Below, one piece after another: positions 8,622 through 20,700 of a DNA stretch of 64,000 nt. Every line of letters begins with the position of its first letter. The first letter of the stretch is position 1. The notes under the pieces are model-generated. The model saw nothing but the letters and a program-made list of their open reading frames with translations, ran no database searches and was not told the DNA's origin. This DNA is from Candidatus Wallbacteria bacterium (GTDB taxonomy: Bacteria; Muiribacteriota; UBA6191; JACPRK01), in contig JACPRK010000127.1 of assembly GCA_016190005.1 (NCBI GenBank), forward strand, positions 1 through 64,000, in the 5' to 3' direction. Both the position numbers and the translations under genes were made by a program.

Positions 8622-11153
8622 ATGGCAGGGTCTTCGGGGCTTCCGAACTTCAGGGCGCTGTTCGAGGCGGCGCCCGGGCTGTACTTGGTGCTGGCGCCAG
8701 ACCTGACGATCGTGGCGGCGAGCGACGCCTACCTGGCGGCGACGATGACCCGCAGGGAGGCGATCCTGGGACACGGGCTCTTCGAGGTCTTCCCCGACAA
8801 CCCGGACGACCCCGCCGCCACGGGAAAGCGCAACTTACGGGCGTCGCTCGAACGGGTACTGGCCGAGCAAGTCGCCGACACGATGGCGGTCCAGAAGTAC
8901 GACATCCGCCGCCCAGAGTCGGAGGGCGGCGGCTTCGAAGAGCGGTTCTGGAGCCCTCGCAACTCCCCTGTCCTGGACCCGTCGGGCAAGCTGATCTACA
9001 TCGTTCACTGCGTCGAGGACGTCACGGAGTTCGTGCGCGTGCAGCGGCTCGGCACAGCCAGCCACCAGATGGCCGAAGAGCTTCGCGCCAAGAACGAGCG
9101 GATGGCGACGGAAGTCTACCTGCGCGCTCAGGAGGTGGCCGAGGCCAATCGAAAGCTGGTGCTGGCCAACGAGGATCTGGCGCGCAAGGAGCGCGAGGTC
9201 ACGGGGCTCTACGAGCGGCTGAGGGAGCTGGACCGGCTCAAGACGGAGTTCTTCACCAATGTCAGCCACGAGCTTCGCACGCCGCTCACGCTGATCCTGG
9301 GACCGGTCGAGTCGCTGTCGCGCTCGGCGCGGTTGAACGCCGACGAGCTTGGGCAGCTCGAGCTCGTCGGGCGTAACGCCCGCACGCTGCTGGCGCACGT
9401 CAACGACCTGCTCGACGCGTCCAAGCTCGAGGCGAGCAGGATGAACCTGCGGTACGCCACAACCGATGTCTCTGAGCTCTGCAGACGAGTCGTCGGACAG
9501 TTCGACTCCGCGGCCCGCGAGCACGGAGTCCGGCTGCTGACGCGGGTGCCGGACCGGCTCGAAGCCGAGGTCGACCCGGAGAGGCTCCAGCGGGTCCTGC
9601 TCAACCTGCTCTCCAACGCCTTCAAGTTCACGCCGGACGGCGGCTCCGTGCGCTGCTCGCTCGAGGCCGGTCCGGACGGCAGGGAGCTTGGGCTGGAAGT
9701 GGCCGACAGCGGCCCGGGCATTCGCATCGAGGACCGGGAGGCCGTCTTCGAGCGGTTTCGGCAGCTCGACGGGAGCATGACGCGGCGCGCCGGCGGGACG
9801 GGGCTGGGACTGGCCATCGCCCGGGACCTGGTCGCCTTGCACGGCGGAAGGATCGCCGTCCTCGACGCCCTGGAGGGCGGTGCGTTGTTCCGGGTGATCT
9901 TGCCTCGAAGCGCGCCGGCAGGCACGCCGGTCCAAGAGGGTGGTGCCCTGCCGCCGATCGAGGCGCCTGAGGAGCTCATGCCAGGCGGCGTCTCCGAGGG
10001 GCCGCCGCCCGCCGGCGACGGCGACGACACCGCCGCGCGTCGAGGGGTGGTGCTGGTGGCGGAGGACAACGCAGACCTCAACCGCTACATCTGCTCCTGC
10101 CTGGCGCCGGAGTTCGATACGGTCGCAGCAACGGACGGAGCCCAGGCACTGGAGCTGGCGCTCGCGCGGCGGCCCGACTTGGTGCTGAGCGACATCATGA
10201 TGCCGCGGATGGGCGGCGAGGATCTGCTCAGGGCGCTGCGCTCGACCCGGGAGATGGACGGCGTACCGGTCGTGCTGGTGACCGCCCGCGGCGACGACGA
10301 GCTGCGCGTGCGCCTGCTGCGCGGAGGCGCGAGCGATTACCTGACCAAGCCGTTTTCGACCGAGGAGCTGCGCGCCCGTGTCGGCAACCTGGTCGGCCGC
10401 CGCAGGGCCGAGCTGGAGATCCTCGCGCTCAACCGGTCGCTGGCCGAGCGGGCAGGTGAGCTCGAGTTCGCCAACCAGGAGCTGGATGCCTTCACGCGCT
10501 CGGTTTCGCACGACCTGCGATCGCCGCTGGCGGCGGTCGAATCGCTGGCGGGGCTGCTGACCTCTTTCCACTCGGAGCCCATGGACGACGAGGGCCGACA
10601 GATGCTCGAGCTGGTCCGCAAGACCGCCCGGGATGCGCAGGGATTGATCCGCGATCTGCTCGAGTTCTCCCGGATGAGCCGCTGCCACCTGGAGCGCCAG
10701 CCGATCGACCTTGGCGAGCTGGCGCGCGACGCCTTCGAGTCGCTATCGAAGCTGGCTCCCGAGCGACGCCTGAGGCTGGTCGCCGACGATATGCCGCTCG
10801 TGGCGGCCGACCGCGCGATGATGCGGCAGGTGATGCTGAATCTGATCTCCAACGCCATCAAGTTCACGAGTGCGCGACCCGAGGGTGTCATCGAGGTGCG
10901 AGGAGGGCTCGAGGGCGGCGAGGTCGTCTGCACGGTGACTGACAACGGCGCGGGTTTCGACATGCGGCATTCGGCGAAGCTCTTCAAACCGTTCGAACGC
11001 CTCCACTCCTCGCCGCAGTTCCCCGGGAACGGCGTCGGGCTGTCCATCGTGCAGCGAGTCATCCAGCGCCACGGCGGCCGGGTCTGGGCACAGGGGGCCA
11101 GCGGCGCGGGCGCCACCTTCGGCTTCGCGCTGCCGATCTCGGCGGCGGCGTGA
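8622..11153 (+). CDS. hybrid histidine kinase with two kinase cores flanking a receiver
   Basis: 843 residues, cytoplasmic, no membrane segment seen. Order: PAS-like sensor (~5-130, ALFEAAPGLYLVLAPDLTIV); a coiled linker; HisKA-1 with phospho-acceptor His in VSHELRTPL; HATPase-1 (LLNLLSNAFKFT, DSGPGI, GTGLGLAIA); receiver (VLVAEDNADLN, phospho-Asp in LVLSDIMMPRMGG, Lys in YLTKPFS); HisKA-2 with SVSHDLRSPLAAVE; HATPase-2 (MLNLISNAIKFT, DNGAGFD, GNGVGLSI). Both cores keep His, N and G boxes, so both look active. No dedicated response regulator is adjacent. The ATG chosen begins right before the PAS fold; a GTG at 8589 in the same frame is an alternative. Signal unknown. Confidence 0.88.
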   Translation: MAGSSGLPNFRALFEAAPGLYLVLAPDLTIVAASDAYLAATMTRREAILGHGLFEVFPDNPDDPAATGKRNLRASLERVLAEQVADTMAVQKYDIRRPESEGGGFEERFWSPRNSPVLDPSGKLIYIVHCVEDVTEFVRVQRLGTASHQMAEELRAKNERMATEVYLRAQEVAEANRKLVLANEDLARKEREVTGLYERLRELDRLKTEFFTNVSHELRTPLTLILGPVESLSRSARLNADELGQLELVGRNARTLLAHVNDLLDASKLEASRMNLRYATTDVSELCRRVVGQFDSAAREHGVRLLTRVPDRLEAEVDPERLQRVLLNLLSNAFKFTPDGGSVRCSLEAGPDGRELGLEVADSGPGIRIEDREAVFERFRQLDGSMTRRAGGTGLGLAIARDLVALHGGRIAVLDALEGGALFRVILPRSAPAGTPVQEGGALPPIEAPEELMPGGVSEGPPPAGDGDDTAARRGVVLVAEDNADLNRYICSCLAPEFDTVAATDGAQALELALARRPDLVLSDIMMPRMGGEDLLRALRSTREMDGVPVVLVTARGDDELRVRLLRGGASDYLTKPFSTEELRARVGNLVGRRRAELEILALNRSLAERAGELEFANQELDAFTRSVSHDLRSPLAAVESLAGLLTSFHSEPMDDEGRQMLELVRKTARDAQGLIRDLLEFSRMSRCHLERQPIDLGELARDAFESLSKLAPERRLRLVADDMPLVAADRAMMRQVMLNLISNAIKFTSARPEGVIEVRGGLEGGEVVCTVTDNGAGFDMRHSAKLFKPFERLHSSPQFPGNGVGLSIVQRVIQRHGGRVWAQGASGAGATFGFALPISAAA

Positions 11154-11233
11154 TCGGGGGCCGAGGTGCAGCCAGGCGCCGAAACCTCGGCATCGCAAGT
11201 GGCTCGCGCTCGGTCGAGGCGAGCGCCTGCGGT

Positions 11234-11442
11234 TCACGCCTCGCTGGCCAGGGTGAACCAGAAGGTCGCACCGCGATCCGGCTCCGACTCAGCCCAGACC
11301 CGGCTCTGAGCTCGCAGCGACTCAGCTTGGACAGCTCCAGGGCAGCCTTCAACGCCTGAGCGTAGGTCTGCGCAAACTCCAGGCTCCTGGACAGGCGAAG
11401 CAGCGACTGCAGGCGCCGCCGTCGGCGGTGGGGCGTGGACAC
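11234..11442 (-). pseudogene. remnant of a histidine kinase C-terminus
   Basis: On the minus strand, one frame ends with SRVWAESEPDRGATFWFTL, a close match to the final strand of a HATPase domain (G-R-V-W-A-E-S-x-x-G-x-G-A-T-F-x-F). The segment just before it continues in another frame (LEFAQTYAQALKAALELSKL), so a frameshift separates them. No intact kinase surrounds it. The rest of 11154-11746 shows no gene. It is probably a decayed kinase; a chance match cannot be excluded for the upstream part. Confidence 0.45.
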
Positions 11443-11684
11443 CGAGTCGCAGGTCGCCCAGTTGCGCAGGATCGAGGAGCTCTTTGGTGTCCCGTCGCCT
11501 CAGCAGGAGTCGGTCGATCCTCGAAACAACAAGCTGGAGTCGGCCGGCATTGCCGACCGGGTCTCCGCCTCGTCCTCGAGCTGCGTCCATGTCTGGCGGG
11601 AGCGTGAAGTCGGTGGAACTTCTCCCATGGTACATCCAGCCGACGCTTTGCCACTCAAGTCCATCGCGCATGGCCCAGGCACAC

Positions 11685-11718
11685 CGAAGAACAGCCCGGC
11701 CTCAATAGAGACCGGGCT
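11685..11718 (-). terminator. Rho-independent terminator of the giant DUF11 protein gene
   Basis: Read on the minus strand: AGCCCGG, inner CTC/GAG, then CCGGGCT, followed by GTTCTTC. It lies 29 bp beyond the stop codon of the giant gene. Confidence 0.65.
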
Positions 11719-11746
11719 GAAACCGAGCTACCTGCGCTCCAGCGCC

Positions 11747-14700
11747 TCAGAACCGGGTCAGCTTGAAGTCGATTCGAGCGACCGGCCCTTTGGCGGTGTA
11801 GTGGCCCAGCGTCAGATCGGGGTCGTCGAAGCCGCTGAAGTTGTAGCCTCCCGCGACGCGGACGTTTTCGATGACCTCGTAGCCGACCTCGACACCGTAC
11901 CCCTCGAGTGTCTCGCCGGTGACGCCCTGATCGAGCCTGCGGCCTTCGACCGCGAAGTCGACCTTGGGCGCGACTTGGACGCCAACCCGCAAAGCATCGA
12001 GCTCACTCGTGACGGAGCTGAGGATGCCGCCGGACCTGTCCTCGGCGAACTTCTCGGCGTGCCGCAGGTCCACGAACAGGTCGTCCGTGGGCCGGACGTG
12101 GACGTCGAGGCTGAAGATGTCGGCCTCGGAGTCGAGGGGTACACCGGCCAGGGTGCTGAGCTCGTTGCGCTTGCGGTACTGGAAGAGGGCATCGAAGAGG
12201 TCGGTCCAGGTCGGGCGGTAAGCCCAGGCCAGGATCGTGTCGAGCCGTTCGCGAGCCCGGAAGAGCACACTGGCGGGGCCGTTGATGGGGGTGCTTTCGG
12301 TGTCCGTGAAGAGCACCTTGCCCATCAGGCTGTGGCCGTCGGTGACGTGGTAGCCGACGCCGAACTCCATCAGGGCTGCCGTGCCGGCCGAACCGAACCG
12401 GCGCTCCAGGCGCGCCGAAGCGTTCTTGTCCTGCTCGGGCGTGGTGTAGGTCAACGCCAGCCCGACCGCGTCGAAGTCCACCGGGGAATCCCCGTCGATC
12501 TGCTTGGCCGTCTCGTAAGAGACGCTGGCGCCGAGGTCGCGGAAGATCTGGCGTCGCGTCTTCACGCCGTAGGAGGCGAAGTTCTCGAGGCCTCGCTCCT
12601 GCTCTTGCAGGGTGTAGCGAGAGAACGCGAACGTGTCGCCGTCCAGGCGGGTCTCGACGCCCAGGCTCCCTAGGTTGCGGTCGAAGCTGCCGAAGCTCTC
12701 GTTGCGACCAGCAGCGACGAGGCTGGTGTCCGCGGTCAGCGCATAGCGGGCCGACAACGTGTTGGCAGATGGAAACGTCGCGTCCGACCCCGACAACGGC
12801 TGTTCCCGCTCGGCGCGGAGGCTCAACCGGTCGCTAGTCTTCTTCTCCACGCCGAGGCGTCCGATCCAGTTGGAGCCGGACACGGGAGTGGCCAGGCCAA
12901 ACTGCCCGAAGGTCGGGTAGTCGTTGAAGGGCCGAGGGTTGGCGAGCGCCGCCGGCGGAGTGAGCCCGGCCTGCAGCGTGCGATCCAGCTTCTCGACACC
13001 TGCCGTGACCGACAGGTCCTTCTCGATCTGGTGCACGGCCTCGACCGACGCGCCCTCGCTGTCTTCGCCACGCAGCGCGTTGTGCCGCTTGGTGTAAGAC
13101 GCCAGGTAGCGGGTGTCATCCGAAGGCCGGCCCTGTAAGGTAAGCCCGAACCGCTCCTCACCCGGATCGGCGATCTGGTTGGAGAGATTGCGGTAGGTGC
13201 CGTCCAGGTTTCTGTAAATGGCATCGACTTGCCAGACATCGTCGATCTTGCCGGACAGGTGCAACCGGTAGCCCTCGCCCCTGCGGGCGGTGAGGCTGTC
13301 GGTCTCGGCCCACTCCGCCTTCAGGGTGAAGCGGCCGAGGTCGAGGGCGGCATCGAGACCCGACAGGTCGAAGTTCTCGAGCCGGTCGTCCTCGCTGATG
13401 CGCGTGGCGCCCAAGGTCAAGTGATCGCCTACCCGCAGCCGGCCTCGACCGCCGAGGACCGTCTGTTTCGGAGCGCCAGCACCGGGCCGCACTTCGTAGT
13501 GCGCCACGATGAAGACCGGCTCGAACGCGGAGGTCTCGAAGGGCACCGGCTCCTTGAAGAGGATGGTTCCCTCGAAGTAGTTGATCGTGTAGTCGACGTT
13601 CCTCACGAGCGTGCGCGCCTCGCGAACCACTTCGATGAACCGTCTGTCGCGGACCTCGATGCGCAGCTGTTCGGATCCGATGAGGAGTGACGTGGCCGAC
13701 AGGAAGTACGGACCGGAGTTGCCGCCGCCGCGGATGAGATCGCGCACCTGGCGCTGGTCGCTCTCGTTGGCGATAAGGGTGAGGTCGAAGTCCTCGTCAT
13801 GCTTCTCGGCCTTGAAGCCGGTGAAGCGACGGTTGTAGGCGGCCAGCTCGTTGTCCTGGAACGCCGTGTGGTAATCACCCCAGAGCAGGTAGTCCTCGCC
13901 GCGCTCGAGCTTCAAGTAGAGCTTGCTGGCGCTCTGCGCATCGCGGTCGATCCGGCTCGAATCGCCGTACATCGGATAGAACCGATCGACGTCGATGTCG
14001 CGGAAGATCCGTTGCCGGGAATCCTTGGCGGAATCGAACGCGAAGGTCAACAGGTAGTCGTCCATCACGCGGCCCTTGGCGAAGACGGCCGCGCGGGAGC
14101 GGTCGTATCCGCCGGGCTGGAGCTCGCGCAGATCCGCAAAGCCGTCGGGCGTTCCGCGCACGGTGCGATTGCCCAGCTCGAGGCTACCGACACCGAACAT
14201 CACCATGTCGCGCAGGTCGGCGTCGAATCGCAGCTGGCGCGTGGCGCGAACGCGCTCGCACTGGGCCGAGACTTCGAAACCGCCGCTTTGAGCGCCAGGC
14301 TCCAGCTCGACGACGGCTCTGCCGTCGCGAACGGGAACCTGAAGTCCATCACGCTCCGGGTCGGCGTCGAGCGTCGTCGCCACGGCGCCGGATAGCGCCA
14401 CGGTGACGTGCTTGCCATCGGCCACCGGAGCGCCGCTCGAGTCGCTGACGTCGACCAGCACCTTTCCTCGGCGCTGACCGTCAGCGACCAGGCTGCCGGT
14501 CTCATTGCGGATCTCGAGGCGCGCTGGCTCGCCGGCGACTTTGGCCGGGGAGAGTCCGCCGGCCACCAGGTGCTCGGCTCCGACCAGGCTCGGCGAGGTC
14601 GGGGGCGTGCTCCGATCGATTCGGCTGGCCATGTTGCCGGCGGCCAGAGGCATCGACCCGGAAGTCCCTGCAGTGGCGACGCCAGGTCCGGTCGCCGAGA

Positions 14701-17700
14701 CCGAGGCCGTGGCCGGCGCCGGAGTGAGCGGCACCAGGGAGCCTTCCATCGGCGTCTGGCCGACGATCTCGAGCGGGAAGTCGACGCGGATGAGCGTGCC
14801 GACACGGCCGAGAGTCAATCGAGACCAGGGATTGCCGAGGTCCATGTATTCGCCCTTGCGGGGCCTCAGATTGCCGCGATCGCCTGGCAGGCTCTTGGGA
14901 TCGAGCATGATGGCGTGCCGCTCGACGCTCAGACCCTCAATCGAGTAGTGGCCCTGGCGGTCCGTGAAGACCGACGTGCCATCCTCCACCCAGACCCGGG
15001 CGTTCGCAACAGGTTCGTCACCGTCGGTGAAGCGCCCGTCCCCGTCCTTGTCGACGTAGACGCGGCCGACCAGGATGCTCTCCTCGTAGAAGATGCCCTT
15101 GTTGATCTCGACGCTGGCCTGCGCGGGGCCGGAGACGACCGAGGCGCCGCCGATCGTGGCGACCACGGTGGCCGAATTGACGCTGCGGGAGCGGTCAGCA
15201 TTCGGGCCGACGGCCAGCCGGTAGGTGATGACGGCCGTCGTTCCGCCCGCGATGTTGGGTACGGGGATCGTGAACGTTCCGCGGCCAGCCGGGTCGGCGA
15301 CACGCGTGCCGTTGACCGTGGCGCTGCCTGCCAGCAAGGTGAAGCTGGGCGGCGGCGTGTCCGTTACCACGACTCCTGTGGCAACGACACCCGAGAGGTT
15401 CTGCACGTCGATCTGGTAGGAGAGGATGTCGCCTGGCGACGCGACGGTCTGGTTGGCGCGCTTGGTGATGAGCAGGACGGCCGGCGCCGGGGCGCCGAGG
15501 AAGAGATCCTCGTCGAGCCGAACTTCGCCGCTGTCCTGCAGGGGCACCGTGCGCGACACGCGCGGCGCCGGGTCGAGCCCTTCGCAGTCGGTCGTCACGA
15601 GCACATAGTCACCCTTCTCCAGGTTGATGAACCGGTAGACGCCGTCGGGGCCAGTGACGCGGCGATCGACCTCTCGCGTGCCTCCGTCGGTCCGGAAAAG
15701 CGTGACGGTGCAGCCGGTCACGATCCGGTCCGACTGGCGGCCGAACCCCGTCTTCCCCGCCTGAGTCTGGCGCCGCACTAGCGTTCCAGTGATGCTGCCC
15801 TTGGGGAAGGCCGTCTCACCAAGCGCCTGAATCGTGCCTTCGACTTCGACGGCGACCATGACACCAAAGGCGTTCTGCTTGGTGACTCGGACCGAGAACG
15901 CGTTGGCGAAGCTGACAGGAACGAAGTAGCGCCCATCAGCATCGGTCTCGGCCGTGATCTCCTGCTTCGTGATCGAGTTGACCAAGACGATGGTCGCGTT
16001 GGCCACGGGAGCGCCGCCCGACCGGAGCACGCCGATGACGGCTGCAGGCGTGAAGATCAGCTTGACCTCCGCCGACGTCTCGCCGGTTTCGGGAGTTCCC
16101 GCCGTGACGACGGCGATCTCCTCCCGAGGGGTGGTTCCGACGAGGTTGCCGCGGACCAGGAAGGAGACCTTCCCGCCCAGAGTGACGCCGGAGAACTCAC
16201 GCGGCGTGGCAGACGGTGCTCCGACGATTTCGCCGAAGGGGATCGTGAGCTTGACGGGAGTTCCGTCGGGCACAGGGGAACCGTCGGAGAGGAAGACCTT
16301 GGCGGTGATGGTCGAAGTCTTGACGCCGTCACCGATGATGACGGGCGGCTCAGCCGTCACATCGATGCGTGCGATCTTGACCGGCCCGTCCACCGTCACT
16401 ACAGCGCCGGGACCGTCGAAGGGACCTCGGCGAGTACCCTTTGGACTGTCGAACTCGACCTCCGAGGAGACGGGGATCTCCGTCCCCGGCGGGACGTTGT
16501 CATCGACAATGGCTTCGAAGGTGATGACGCCGCCGTCGCCCGGCGGAATCAGGTCGACCGTGCCGGTCACGCTACCCGTCCCCGGGCCGCCGAACGTGGC
16601 GTCGTCGCCATCGGGACCATCCGTGCGGGGAGCAGTCGTTTCGCTGGTGGCGCCGCGCTTGATGGTGCCCGGCTTGTAGGTGAGCCCTGGCGGGACGGAA
16701 GTCCGAATGACGACGTCGGACGCCGGGGCCGTGCCGATGTTCTTGAAGCGCACGGTGACCAGGACGGTCTCGCCTTTCTTTCGCTTGGGCGGCGACACGG
16801 TGGTCGTGACGACGACATTGGCCGCTGTCACGGTGGTGGTGTAGACGCCAGTGTCCGAACGCGTGGGGTCGTTTTTCGAAGTGGCCTTCACCGAGATCGC
16901 GCCCGTGTCGCCTTCCTTGGCGCCCGCCGGGATGGAGACCCGCGCGATGGCCTTGTAGCTTCCTTCCTTCTGAAGGGAGCCTGTGCTAGTCACCTCGGTG
17001 GTCTCCTCTGGGTCGAGGATGCCGTCGCCGTCGGTGTCCTTGAAGAGCTTCGCGGTCCACCCGGTAGGCAGGCCAGAGAAGCCAAGGCCCATGGTGTCGA
17101 GCGAGAATCCCTTGTTGGTAACGGTGAACGGATAGTCCACGGTGCCGCCGGCGCGGCCAGAACCGTCAGCCACGGATGGGGACAGGTCGACCTGGGCGCT
17201 CTTCAGCGCAGTGGTGAGGACGGCGGTGTCCTTCCTTTCCGGGTCCTTGGTGGAGGTTCCTGTGAAGGTCAGCGGCGCCGAGTCACCCGGCGGCGCGTTG
17301 GGCGGGATGAGGACCTGGACGATCAGCTTCTTGGTTCCGCCCGGCGGAAGCGGGCCCGTCGTCGTGACCTCGATGGTCTCGTCGGGACCGAGCGTGCCAT
17401 CGCCATTGGTGTCCTCGAGGATCTTGGCCGTGTAGCCCGACGGGAGGCCCGAGGTGCCGACGTTGATGGTGTCCGTGTCGGAGCCGTCATTCTTCACCAC
17501 GACCGGATAGTTCACCTTGCCGCCCGGCGTGCCGGACGACGTGCTGGTGGGCGGCGTCACGTCCACGGAAGCTCCCTTCACCGTCGTCGTGTAGACGCCG
17601 GTGTCGGTCTTCGTCGGATCGTTGCCCGAGGTCGCTGTCAGCGTCAGGGTGCCGATATCGTTGGGGCTGGCGCCCGGGGGAACCGTGACCTGGACGATGA

Positions 17701-20700
17701 CCCTCTTGCGATCCTTCGGGTCGAGCACTCCCAGGCTGGTGATCACGGTGGTCTCCTCGGGATCGAGCACGCCGTCCTCGTCGGTGTCCTCGAAGATCTT
17801 GGCGGTCCAGCCTGCTGGAAGCCCCGAGGTCCCGAGACCGATCGTGTCGGGGTCGGTGCCCTTGTTGGAGAGCCTGGCCGGAAAGTTGACCGTGCCGCCG
17901 GCAGTGCCGTTGGAGGTGCTGGTCGGCGGCGTCAAGTCGACCGAGGCGCCGACCACCTTGCCGGTGATCTTGGTGCCGTCAACCTGGGTCGTGTCCTTGC
18001 CGGAGGTGACGACGACTTCCGGCGTGATGGTGTCGCCGGGCGAGGCGGTCGGGGGGTAGGTGATGACGACGATGAACTTCTTGCCGCCACCAGGCGGGAT
18101 AGGCCCGAGCTTCGTGATCTCCTTGTCTTCGCCGGGATCGTGGACGCCGTCGCCGTCGGTGTCCTCGAAGATCTTGGGCGTGTAGCCCGGAGGAACGCCG
18201 GTGAGGTTGATGTCGTAGGTGTCGGGCTCGGTGCCCGGGTTGCCGACCGTGATGATGTAGGTGGTCTTGCCACCCGGGGGGGCCGACAACGTCGTCGTCG
18301 GAGGCGTCACCTCGACCGAAGCGCCAGAAACGGTCGTCGTGAGGACGCTGGTGTCGGACTTCGAGTCGTCGCTGCCCGAGGTGGCGGTAAACGTCAGGGG
18401 AGCGGTGTCATTCGGCGGCGCGTTGGTCGGAACGGTGACCTGGACGATCAGCTTCTTGGAGCCGCCCGGCGGAAGCGGGCCCGTCGCCGTGAGCTCGGTG
18501 GTTTCGTCGGGGCCGAGCGTGCCGTCGCCGTTGGTGTCCTCGAAGACGATCACCGAGTAGCCCGACGGAAGGCCGGACGTGCCGAAGCCGATGGTGTCGG
18601 GGTCCGAGCCGTCGTTCTTCACGACGACCGGGTAGTTCACCTTGCCGCCCGGTTTGCCGGACGAGGTGCTGGTGGGCGGCGTCACATCGACCGAGGCGCC
18701 CGTGACCGTCGTCGTGTAGACGCCGGTGTCGGACTTCGTCTTGTCGTTTCCGGAGGTCGCCGTCAGGGTCACAGGTCCCGTTTCGTTGGGTTTGGCGCCC
18801 GGCGGAACGGTGACCTGGATGATCACCTTCTTGTCATCCTTCGGATCGAGCGCGCCCGTGCTGGTCAACTCGGTGGTCTCGCCCGGATCGAGGACGCCGT
18901 CCCCGTCGGTGTCCTCGAAGATCTTGGCGGTCCAGCCCGGTGGCAGCCCAGAGGTCCCGAGACCAATAGTGTCGGGGTCGGTGCCCTTGTTGGCAATCGT
19001 GGCCGGATAACTGACCTTTCCACCGGCCAAGCCGTTGGAGGTGCTGGTTGCCGGCGTCACGTCGACCGAGGCGCCAACCACATTGCCGGTGATCTCGACG
19101 GTGCGATTCTTGGTCGGATCGCCGCCTGAAGTGATGATGATCTCCGGGAAGAACACGTCGCCGGGAGGGGCGGTCGGGGGATAGGTGATGACGACGATGA
19201 TCTTGGTCCCGCCACCGGGAGGAATCGGACCTGCCTCCGTGATCTCTTTGTCCTCGCCGGGATCGTGGACGCCATCGCCGTCGGTGTCCTCGAAGATCTT
19301 GGGCGTGTAGCCCGGCGGGACTCCAGTGAGATTGATGGAGTAGGTGTCGGTCCCGGTGCCCGGGTTGCCGATCTCGATGATGTAGGTGGTCTTGCCGCCA
19401 GGAGGGGCCGAGAGCGTAGTCGTCGGTGGGGTCACGCTCACGCCGAAGCCAGTGGCAGTGGTGGTGTAGACGCCGGTGTCGAACTTGGTCGAGTCGTCTT
19501 GGGAGGTGGCCTTGAGGGTCAGCTCACCAAGGGAGGCCGGCGAGGCATTGGAGGGGATCGAGACCTGGACGAGCAGTTTCTTGGAACCGGCGGGGGGCAG
19601 CGAACCAGTGCTGGTCGCCTCGGTGATCTCCTCTACATCGAGGATGCCGTCTTCGTCGGTGTCCTCGAAGACCTTGGCTGTCCACCCCGTTGGGAGGCCG
19701 CTCGTGGTCAGATCGAAGTTGTCATCCGTGTTGCCGGTGTTGGTGACGGTTGCCGCGTAGGCCACCTTGGTGCCGGGCGAGCCCTTGAGGCCACTGGTCG
19801 GGGGCGTGACCTCGACGCTTGCGACGGGTGCGACGACTGCGAACGTGACGTTGGTGCTGGGGACGGGCCCTCGGGGGAAGTCTTCGGGGCTATTGAACCG
19901 CGTGTTGGCAATGTTGCCGATCTCCGAGGAGGGCGCGGTCATTGCGTTGACGGTGGCCTTGAAGACGACCACGCCGGCAGCTCCGGCGGTGACGGGGCCG
20001 AGGACCACCTCCAGATTCTGGCCCGAAACGGAACCGCCATCCGAATCGGAGGCATCTGTCAGGCTGGTGGCAGCGGCGGTCGTGGTGCCTGTCTTGAGCG
20101 AGCCAGCGACATAGGCCAGGCTGGCATCGAGAGTGTCGGAGATACCGGAAGCGAATGCCGTGACGGCGCCGTTGTTCTTGTAGGCGATTGTGTAGGTGAC
20201 CGTGGCACCGGCGGCAGGATTGCTGGGGGAGACGCCCTTGACGAGCTGAAGGTCGGCCTGGCGGAGGGTGACGGTGTAAGCGCCGTTGGCGGACTTGGAG
20301 CTGTTGCCTTGAGAGGTGGCGATCAGAACGAGCTGGAAGACCTTCCCATTGCTCCCCGTGGGGGTGAAGCTGAGGAAGACCTTCTTGGCGCCGCCGGCAG
20401 GGAGGGAGCCTGTGTCCGTGATTTCGGTGTTCTCATTGCTGTCGCGAATCCCGTCGCCATCGGCGTCGAGGATGACCACGATCGGATTCGACGGGTTGTT
20501 ATCGCGGATGGCCGTGAGCCCGATCGTATCGGCGCCATTACCGGTATTGGTGATGGTGGCTGGAACGTTAACGACCTGGGAGTCGACACCGGCGAAGTCG
20601 CCGGACTTGGGGGAAAGATCGACTCCATAGGACTGCGAGATCGCCAGGGCCACGCTCGGAGTGAAGAAGGGACCGCGGGGTCCGGGGCCCTCACAGACGG

